Assembly: GCA_025774935.1 (NCBI GenBank)
Contig: JALGZK010000001.1
Span: forward strand, 398,266-462,265
Length of the DNA: 64,000 nt
Reading direction: 5' to 3'
Origin: a bacterium
GTDB taxonomy: Bacteria > Joyebacterota > Joyebacteria > Joyebacterales > Joyebacteraceae
The notes beneath the pieces were generated by a model. That model was given only the letters and a program-made list of their open reading frames with translations. It ran no database searches and was not told where the DNA came from. How positions within the stretch are numbered: the stretch's first letter is position 1; every line of letters begins with the position of its first letter. Made by a program: the position numbers and the translations under genes. Positions 50,929-59,600 of the stretch are shown piece after piece.

Positions 50929-51333
50929 ATGGAACAGGTGCGGCGGTTGCGCAATCACGCGGCTCGGGCTGGCCGCGTCCTCGTTCTCCTGACCGGCATC
51001 CTCTTCGCGCTGGTGGCATCGGCGTCGGCCGACACTTCCACGCTCATCGAGGGCGAGGACTACTGGGGTTGGAACGACATCGGCGGGAACATGATCGGGG
51101 TCGAGTGGTGCTCCACGGCGAGCGGGGAGTACACGGTCGACCACATCGACGTTCCGGGCGAGTGGGTGAGGCTGACGCTCACGCTCGCTTCGTCGGGCTG
51201 CTACTCCATCACGGTCGGCTATCAGGCGTACAACGGCGCTGAGATCGATCTCCGTGTGACGATCGAGAAGGGGGCGCCGACGGGTGAGGACGTCCACGAG
51301 GACTTCTCGCTCATCGGTTGGGGTATCGGGTGA
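50929..51333 (+). pseudogene. Secreted beta-sandwich-like protein, N-terminal part, stopped by in-frame TGA
   Basis: After a signal peptide (about residues 10-38, ending SASAD), the product reads TLIEGEDYWGWNDIGGNMIG, VEWCSTASGEYTVDHIDVPG and EWVRLTLTLASSGCYSITVG. This resembles carbohydrate-binding-type beta domains that open with 'EGEDY/EAE'. TGA at 51331 interrupts it after LIGWGIG. Coding sequence continues seamlessly in the same frame for 60 codons (next entry), so a single TGG-to-TGA, CGA-to-TGA or similar change is the simplest reading. GGAGGAGC precedes the ATG. Truncated product: 134 residues. Confidence 0.72.
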
Positions 51334-51516
51334 AACGCCGTCCCGACGGCTACCGGGAGTAGCCAGTTCTGCCTGAACGAGGGCGACTACGACATCCTCA
51401 TCAGACTTGTGGACGGGACCCGCACGCGCATCGACTACCTGCTCTTCGAGCCTGTCGACACCGCCGTGAGCAACGAAGTGACAACGTGGGGGACCATCAA
51501 GGCGCTCTTCCGCTAA
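51334..51516 (+). pseudogene. In-frame continuation after the TGA
   Basis: The 60 sense codons read NAVPTATGSSQFCLNEGDYD, ILIRLVDGTRTRIDYLLFEP and VDTAVSNEVTTWGTIKALFR, then TAA. This completes a beta-sandwich domain (DYLLFEPV strand) and ends in GTIKALFR, a plausible natural C terminus. There is no start codon or ribosome site that would allow separate translation. Overlapping hairpins GCCGT-CCCG-ACGGC and GGCTAC-CGGGA-GTAGCC lie just after the TGA. Confidence 0.68.
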
Positions 51517-51547
51517 CCCCTGCGTCCGCGAACGCAAGACTCGCAGG

Positions 51548-51581
51548 AGACGCCGCCCGACACCGCCGCCGGGCGGCGTCT
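51548..51581 (+). terminator. Hairpin terminator after the TGA-interrupted gene
   Basis: AGACGCCGCCC / GGGCGGCGTCT, 11 bp with a 12-base loop. Confidence 0.7.
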
Positions 51582-51636
51582 CTGCGTCCGGGAAGCGTGC
51601 CTCGCCCGCGCCGCCTCCCGCCGGTCGCGCCGGGAC

Positions 51637-51666
51637 TCGTCAGAGGCGTGCATCACGTGGTACAAT
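51637..51666 (+). promoter_or_regulatory. Predicted promoter of the BNR-repeat gene
   Basis: TCGTCA (51637), an 18-base spacer ending CGTGG and TACAAT (51661). The GTGGTACAATG core repeats the -10 region of the beta-helix and GEVED genes. Confidence 0.5.
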
Positions 51667-51704
51667 GGTCAAGAACACCGATGAGCCTCAACCGGAGGTA
51701 CGGC

Positions 51705-53465
51705 ATGGCGTCCCGCGTCGTCTTATCACTCTCGCTAGTGTCCCTTCTCGCGGCGTCTACGGGCGCCGCGCTAGCCGCGCCGGGGGAGATGATCGAGCGC
51801 CCCGCCACGCAGGCGGAACTCCGGCGGATGGCCGACGCCGGGCCGGTCCCCTCGGTCTGGTTCGAGCCGTACGATCCAACCTCTGAGCTGCCGTCGTTCG
51901 CCCACGCGGCCGGCGCGGACCCTGCCCGCAGGTGGGATCCCGTCAACTGGCGCATCAACTCGGACATGACGACAGAGGTGCAGAACGAGGAGCAGGTCGT
52001 CGTGAACCCGACGGACCCGGAAAACCTCGTGGCCATCTGGCGCGACTTCCGTCTCGGCTACCGGCGCGTCGGGGTCGCGTACTCGTTCGACGGCGGCTTC
52101 ACGTGGACCGACTCGCTCATGGACGAGCCGACCTACCCGCGCCACAGCGATCCAGGCCTCACGACAGACAGGTTCGGCGGCATCTACGCGGTCATCCTCT
52201 CGTACACGGGGAACACCTCGGAGCCGAACGGCCTCTTCGTCGCCAAATCGGAGGACGGCGGGGTGACGTGGGGCCCGTTCGTGCCGGTCGTCAACGGCGT
52301 GCCAGGCGTCTTCGAGGACAAGGAACTCATCGCGTGCGACCGCACCGGGGGCGTACACGACGGGAACCTCTACGTGACGTGGGCGCGGTTCTGGAGCACG
52401 CTCATCATGAGCTCGAGGTCAACAGACGGCGGAGCGAGCTTCCAGAGCCCGGTCCAGGTCAGCGACCTCGGCGGCGTCCAGTGGCCGGTGCCAGCCGTCG
52501 GCCCGGACGGCACCGTGTACATCGCGTGGGTGCACTACTCACCGGCTCAGATCCGCCTCGACCGCTCGTACGACGGCGGCGCGACGTTCGGGAACGACAC
52601 CATCGTCACCGACACGGACACGGGGTCGCTCGACATCAACGGAGGGGTGAGGGTCTTCTGCTTCCCGGCCATGGAGTGCGACATCACAGGCGGGACCTTC
52701 AACGGGCGGCTCTACATCGCGTACATGGATGAGGGCTTCGGTGACTACGACATCTTTCTGCGGTACTCCGACGACCACGGCGAGACCTGGTCATCGCCAC
52801 TCCGCGTGAACGACGACTTCCTCGGCAACGGCGCCGACCAGTTTCACCCGTGGACCGTCGTCAGCCCCGACGGAGTCGTGAACATCATCTTCTACGACCG
52901 GCGACACGATCCATCCAACCTCCTCATGGATCTCTACCTCGCGCAGTCGCTCGACGGGGGGCAGTCGTTCGAACCGAACGTCAGGCTCACGTCGGTCTCC
53001 TCCGACCCGACCGCCGGCAGCGAGAGAGCGGGCCTCATCGGCGAGTACATCGGTCTGGCGGCCATCTCAGCCGACCGCGTCGTCCCGGTCTGGACCGACA
53101 CGCGGCTCGGGAACCAGGACGCGTTCACGACGGTCTACGACCCGACGTTCGCCGGCGTGCCGGACGGGATGCAGGCCGCGCGACTCAGCCTCGCGGCGCC
53201 GAGGCCGAACCCGGCGACGCTCGACAGCCGCCTCGCGTTCGCGGCACCGGGAGCGGACGACGTCGCCGCGGAGATCTACGACGTCTCCGGACGGCTCGTC
53301 AGGTCGCTCTCAGCCCGCGCGGGAGCGGACGGAGCGGGGGAGATCACGTGGGACGGCGCCGATGCGTCGGGTCGACCGGTCGCGTCGGGTGTCTACTTCC
53401 TCCGGGCGAGTGTCGAGGCGGCGGGCTCCGCCGAGGCGACCGCGAAGATCGTCGTGCTCAGGTAG
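51705..53465 (+). CDS. Secreted BNR/Asp-box repeat (sialidase-fold) protein with FlgD-type sorting domain
   Basis: The 586-residue protein has a signal peptide (residues 1-26, ending AALAAP). A six-bladed propeller is marked by Asp boxes: SFDGGFTW, SEDGGVTW, STDGGASF, SYDGGATF, SDDHGETW and SLDGGQSF. The catalytic Arg triad and Tyr/Glu of true sialidases cannot be confirmed by eye, so it is called by fold only. The C terminus is the sorting module (PRPNPATLDSRLAF ... GRLVRSL ... SGVYFLRASV). ATG at 51705 is chosen because CCGGAGGT lies seven bases upstream; an in-frame ATG eight codons earlier is possible. It has its own promoter and terminator. Confidence 0.85.
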   Translation: MASRVVLSLSLVSLLAASTGAALAAPGEMIERPATQAELRRMADAGPVPSVWFEPYDPTSELPSFAHAAGADPARRWDPVNWRINSDMTTEVQNEEQVVVNPTDPENLVAIWRDFRLGYRRVGVAYSFDGGFTWTDSLMDEPTYPRHSDPGLTTDRFGGIYAVILSYTGNTSEPNGLFVAKSEDGGVTWGPFVPVVNGVPGVFEDKELIACDRTGGVHDGNLYVTWARFWSTLIMSSRSTDGGASFQSPVQVSDLGGVQWPVPAVGPDGTVYIAWVHYSPAQIRLDRSYDGGATFGNDTIVTDTDTGSLDINGGVRVFCFPAMECDITGGTFNGRLYIAYMDEGFGDYDIFLRYSDDHGETWSSPLRVNDDFLGNGADQFHPWTVVSPDGVVNIIFYDRRHDPSNLLMDLYLAQSLDGGQSFEPNVRLTSVSSDPTAGSERAGLIGEYIGLAAISADRVVPVWTDTRLGNQDAFTTVYDPTFAGVPDGMQAARLSLAAPRPNPATLDSRLAFAAPGADDVAAEIYDVSGRLVRSLSARAGADGAGEITWDGADASGRPVASGVYFLRASVEAAGSAEATAKIVVLR

Positions 53466-53499
53466 CCGTCACTCACCCCCCTTGACCATCTCCGATCTC

Positions 53500-53532
53500 G
53501 AAGCGGTCGCCGGAACCACCGGCGGCCGCTTC
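53500..53532 (+). terminator. Long hairpin terminator after the BNR gene
   Basis: GAAGCGGTCGCCGG / CCGGCGGCCGCTTC, 14 bp with one wobble and a five-base loop. It directly precedes the promoter of the next gene. Confidence 0.75.
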
Positions 53533-53554
53533 GCGTTTCCGGCCAATACTCACT

Positions 53555-53582
53555 TTGACAGCGGGGGGAACCGTGGTATAAT
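53555..53582 (+). promoter_or_regulatory. Consensus sigma70 promoter of the DUF7901/GEVED giant gene
   Basis: A perfect TTGACA (53555), a 16-base spacer ending CGTGG and a perfect TATAAT (53577). It is the strongest-looking promoter in the window, with a leader of about 105 bases. Confidence 0.85.
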
Positions 53583-53695
53583 GTCGCCGCCAGATAGTTA
53601 GGAACGGGGAACACCATGATTTCTCGTTGTTCATAACTCTATTGCGAGGCACTCCGCGTCGACGCGCGAGTGCCTCCTTCGTTGGGGGAAAGACA

Positions 53696-56600
53696 ATGCG
53701 GAGCATCACTCTCGTACTGACTGCCGCTCTTCTCGTCGCGATGGCCGTTCCGGTGTCCGCCGACTGGGACGAGGGCATGCCGGCCAAGTGGGTCCAGCTG
53801 CCGGACCTCGACCCGATCACGAGCGGCAACATAAACGCCACGGGCACAGACCCATTCCCTTACCTACTTGCCGACGACTTCGAGTGCATCGAACCGGGGT
53901 ACATCACCGACTTCCACTTCTGGGGGTCGTGGTATCTCGACCAGCTTCCATTCGGCGACCCGAACAACGTGTTCTTCACGCTGAGCATCCACGCGGACAT
54001 CCCGGACAGCCTGAGCCCCACCGGCTACAGCATGCCGGGCGAGTTGCTCTGGACGCTGGAGTTCCATCCCGGTGACTTCACTGCGCGGGTCTGGAGCCAG
54101 GGAACGGACCAGGGGTGGTTCGAGCCGCCGGATCTCTGGGAGTACGGCACCGATCAGACATGCTGGCAGTACAACTTCTACATCGACCCTATCGATGCGT
54201 TCTTCCAGCAGGGAACGCCTGAGGTCCCCATCGTCTACTGGGTGGACATCCAGGCGCACCCGTTCGACACGAGTGCCTTCTTCGGCGTGAAGTGCTCCAT
54301 CGACCACTGGAATGACGACGCGGTCTGGGTGCCGGAGAACGAGCCGTACAACGGCGACTGGAACGAGCTCATCTATCCGTTCGGATTTGGTCACCCGTTC
54401 GAAGGGCAGTCGATCGACCTCGCCTTCGTGGTCACCGGCGAGCCCGCCGAGCTCGATTACGGCGACGCGCCCGACCCGATGTGGCCCACGCTCGCGGTGA
54501 GCGACGGCGCTCGCCATGCTCTGGGCGTGCCCGTCTACATGGGGGTCGGCGTGGACGGCGATCCCGACGGACAGCCACACCCGAACGCCCTCGGCGACGA
54601 TCTCGACGGAAACGACGACGAGGACGGAGTCACGTTCACGACCCCGCTCAATCCGGGGCAGCCCGCGTCGGTCGACATCCAGATGTTCACCATCGGCGTC
54701 GTCGACGCGTGGATCGACTGGGGCTCCGACGGAAGCTGGGGCGACGTCGGCGATCAGATCATCTACTCGCAGCCCGTGCTACTGGGCACGAACACCTTCA
54801 ACTTCAACGTCCCGGCCTGGGTCCCGGCCGGAACGGTGACGTACGCCAGGTTCCGGATAAGCATGACCGGGGGCCTCCTGCCAACCGGATTCGCGCCGCA
54901 GGGCGAGGTCGAGGACTACGAGGTCACGATCGGGGAGGGACAGGCGTACAAGTGGATCCAGCCGCCCGATCTCTCGGATCTGGGCATCGACGTGCACGCG
55001 ACGGATCCCTATATCCTCGCCGATGACTTCCTCTGCACCGAGCCAGGCGTCCTGACGCAGATCGAGATCTGGGGTTCCTGGTTCCAGGACTACCTTCCCT
55101 TCGGCGGCAACCCGGACGCCATGACGTTCACACTGAGCATCCACGCGGACATCCCGGTCGAGCAGAGCCCGACCGGATACAGCATGCCGGGCGACGTGCT
55201 CTGGGTCCAGAACTTCGCGCCCGGGCAGTTCTCGGCAGAGATCTGGGCAGACAATCTCGAGGAAGGGTGGATGGAGCCGCCCGATGTCTACGTCTGGCCC
55301 GGCGACACCGTCTGCTGGAAATACACGTTCTTCGTGGACATGACCGAGGCGTTCTACCAGGAAGGAACTCCGGGGAACCCCATCGTCTACTGGCTCGACC
55401 TCCAGGCCCACCCGGACGATCCAAGTGCGCTCTTCGGCTGGAAGACCTCGACCGAGCACTGGAACGACGACGCGGTCTGGGTGCAGGGAGTCGAGCCGTA
55501 CCTCGGAGACTGGTTCGAGCTCCGCTACCCGCCGGACCATCCGTTCTTCCCCGAGTCGATCGATCTCGCCTTCACGATCACGAGCGAGCCGGTCGACCTC
55601 ATCGACTGGGGCGACGCGCCCGATCCGAGCTACCCGACGGTCGCGGCGTCGAACGGCGCGAACCACACGATCGTTCCGGGCGTGTTCATGGGTGCCAGCA
55701 TCGACCCCGAGACGAACGGTCAGCCCGACCCGAACGCGCTCGGCGACGATAATGACGGGAACGACGACGAGGACGGCGTGACCATCATCACGCCGCTCGC
55801 ACCGGGCGCCATGGGGACCGCGAGGATCGACGCGTCGACCGCAGGGTTCGTCGATGCGTGGATCGACTTCGACGGTGAAGGGACGTGGGCGCAGGCGTAC
55901 GACCAGATCTTCGCGAGCACGCCCGTCATCGCCGGCGTGAACCTGCTCAACTTCGGAGTCCCGCTCACCATACCCGGCGGGCTCACCACGACGGCGCGAT
56001 ATCGGTTCAGCACGGTGGGCGGACTGCCGTATACGGGCGGGGCACCGGACGGCGAGGTCGAGGACCACACTGTCTACATCGGGCCGGCCGTCGACTACAA
56101 GTGGATCCAGAACCCCGACCTGGACACCACCGGCATCGATGTCAACGCGACCCATCCTTACATCCTCGCCGACGACTTCCTCTGCGACCAGAGCGGGCCG
56201 ATCACCGGGATCTACCTCTTCGCCTCGTGGCTTGACGACTACCTGCCGGAGGGGGACCCTCAGTCGGTGATGTTCCAGCTGAGCATCCACGCGGACATCC
56301 CGGCCGAACAGAGCCCGACGGGCTACAGCATGCCGGGCGAGCTGCTGTGGCTGCACCTCATCCCGCCGGGCTCGTTCACCGCGAGCGTCTGGGCTGAGGG
56401 GATCGAGGAAGGCTGGATGGACCCGCCGGACGGGTACATCTTCCCGGCCGACTACACCTGCTGGCGGTACGACTTCACGTTCCCGCCGTCCGAGGCATTC
56501 TGGCAGTACGGGACCGCGGACTCGGCGGTCGTCTACTGGGTCGACATCCAGGCGATGCCCAACGATCCCACGGCGATGTTCGGATGGAAGACGTCGCTCG

Positions 56601-59600
56601 ACCACTGGAACGACGATGCTGTCTGGGTCCAGGGAGACGAGCCCTGGCTGGGCGACTGGAACGAGCTCCGCTATCCGCCGGGTCATCCGTTCACCCCGGA
56701 GTCCATCGATCTCGCGTTCGGCATCATCGGTGAGCCGGGTGAGCTCGACTGGGGCGACGCGCCCGACCCGACGTATCAGACGCTCGGAATCTCCGGGGGT
56801 GCGAGCCACGTGCTCGGCGCCGGGCCTTTCATGGGCGCGAGCGTCGACGCGGACGCCGACGGCCAGCCCAACGCGTCGGCGACCGGCGACGACACCGACG
56901 GAAACGACGACGAGGACGGCGTCGTGTTCACGTCGCCCATCATCGTCGGCCAGACGGCCACGCTCGACGTGACCGCTTCGGCGGCGTGCGCGCTCGACGC
57001 ATGGATCGACTTCGACGGCGACGGGCAGTGGTGGACGATCGGAGAACAGGTGTTCGCGAGCGTGACCCTGAACCCCGGCCTCAACTCCCTGAGCTTCCCG
57101 GTGCCCGGCACCGCGGTTGCGGGTCAGTCGTTCATGCGCTTCCGGGTGAGTTCCGCGGGCGGCCTGGGTTACTCCGGCTGGGCTCCCGACGGAGAGGTCG
57201 AGGACTACGAGGTCGACATCGAGGCCGAGACCATCGACTGGGGCGACGCGCCCGACCCGACCTACCCGACCATTGCGGCGTCGAACGGCGCGAATCACAC
57301 CATCGTGCCCGGCGTGTTCTTGGGAGCCGCGATCGACGCCGAGGCGGACGGGCAGCCGAATGCGACCGCGACCGGCGACGACATCGCCGGCGTTCCGGAC
57401 GATGAGGACGGCGTGGTGTTCACATCGCCGATCGTCCCCGGGCAGATCGCGACGGTGACCGTCACGGCCTCCCAGAACGGCGTCATCGACGCGTGGATCG
57501 ACTTCAATGACAACGGCAGCTGGGCCGATCCCGGCGAGCAGATCTTCGCCGCCACGTTCGTGGCCGCGGGCCCGAACTTCCTGAACTTCCCGGTGCCGGC
57601 GAGCGCCGTGATCACCTCTCAGACCTTCGCGCGGTTCCGCTACAACGTGAACGGAACAGCGCTCCCGTTCACGGGCCCGGCAACCGACGGCGAGGTCGAG
57701 GACTACGAGGTCTCCATCGTCGAGGAGGTCTCGTGCAAGTGGCTCCAGTACCCGGATCTCTCCGAGACTGGCGTCGACGTTAACGCGACCGAGCCGTTCC
57801 TCCTCGCCGACGACTTCCTCTGCGAGGAGCCCGGGTTCATCAACCAGATCGAAATCTGGGGCTCGTGGGCAGGGGACGTGTGGGCGGATCCCACAGAACT
57901 CGCGTTCACGCTCAGCATCCACGAGGACATCCCGGCCGAGGAGAGCCCGACCGGCTACAGCATGCCGGGCGACTTGCTCTGGATCCGGACGTTCGACCCG
58001 CTCACGTTCGACATCGATCTCTTCGCGGACGGGCTACTCGAGGGGTGGCTGGACCCGCCAGACATGTACGTCTGGCCGGGGGACACCATGTGCTGGAAGT
58101 ACACGTTCTTGATGGACTTCCCGGATGGGTTCTACCAGGCGGGGACGCCGGACGATCCCATCGTCTACTGGCTCGACGTCCAGGCGCACGTCCTGACGCC
58201 CGGCGTGCACTTCGGTTGGAAGACGTCGCTCGACCACTGGAACGACGACGCGGTGTGGGTCCAGGGCAATGAACCGTACGTCGGCGACTGGTTCGAGCTC
58301 CGGTACCCGCCGGACCATCCGTTCGCGGGCGAGTCGATCGATCTTGCGTTCTGCATCCAGAGCGATCCAAGCGTGATGTTCGACTGGGGCGATGCGCCCG
58401 ACGGGCCGTACCCGACGCTCGCCGCCTCGAACGGCGCGCGCCACCCGCTGGGAGCGGGGCTCTTCCTCGGAGCCAACGTCGACACCGAGCCGAACGGGCA
58501 GCCCGACGCCGCAGCGACCGGCGACGATCTGAACGGAGTCCCGGATGACGAGGACGGCGTCACGTTCACGACGCCGCTCATCCCCGGACTCCCGGCGAGC
58601 GTCAGCGTGGCCTCGTCTGGGGCAGGCCTCCTCGACGCGTGGATCGACTTCAACGGGAACGGAAGCTGGCTCGACGCTGGCGAGCAGATCGCGGCGTCGA
58701 CCGGTCTCGTGGCCGGAGCGAACGTCATCAACTTCAACGTACCGGCCGGAAGCCCGACCGGAACTACGTTCTCGAGGTTCCGCGTGAGCCTGAGCGGCGG
58801 CCTCGCGCCGACGGGCATGGCACTGAACGGCGAGGTGGAGGACCACATGGCCACCATCGTCGAGGCGCTCGATTGGGGCGACGCGCCTGATCCCACGTAT
58901 CCGACGCTTGCGGCCTCCAACGGCGCGAACCACGTCATCGTGCCGGGTATCTTCATGGGCGCGTTGGTCGACGCCGAGCTGGACGGACAGCCCGACGGCA
59001 CGGCGACGGGCGACGACCTCGTCGGTGTCCCGGACGATGAGGATGGCGTGGTCTTCACGTCGCCGCTCTTCCTCGGCCTCACGGCGAATGTCACCGTCAC
59101 GGCGTCCGTGGCGGGCGCGCTCGACGCGTGGATCGACTTCGACGGGAACGGCAGCTGGGCCGATCCGGGCGAGCAGATCTTCGTGTCGGTGCCGCTCGTG
59201 CCGGGACCGAACCCGCTCGGGTTCAACGTGCCGGCGGGTGCGGCCATGGGACAGACCTTCGCCAGGTTCCGGTTCAGCATGGCCGGAGGGCTCGGGTTCA
59301 CCGGTGGTGCCGCCGACGGCGAGGTCGAGGACCACATGGCGGAGATCGTCGAAGGCGGGACGTTCAAGTGGACCCAGGAACCCGACCTCAGCGATTGGGG
59401 CATCGACGTCAACTCGACGATCGACTACATCCTCGCGGACGACTTCGAGTGCACGGCGCCTGGGTACATCACCGACATCCACGTCTGGGGCTCCTGGGTC
59501 GACGACCTCATGCCTCTCGGCGATCCGGGCATGGTGACGTTCATCCTGAGCCTGCACGCCGACATCCCGGCCGACGAGAGCCCGACCGGTTACAGCATGC

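Noticed and set aside
54779-57922. Minus-strand open frame of more than 1000 codons
   Set aside because: It is opposite the GEVED giant gene. Its sequence (Arg/Asp/Val-rich, no domain) is the antisense of high-GC coding DNA, where stops are rare.
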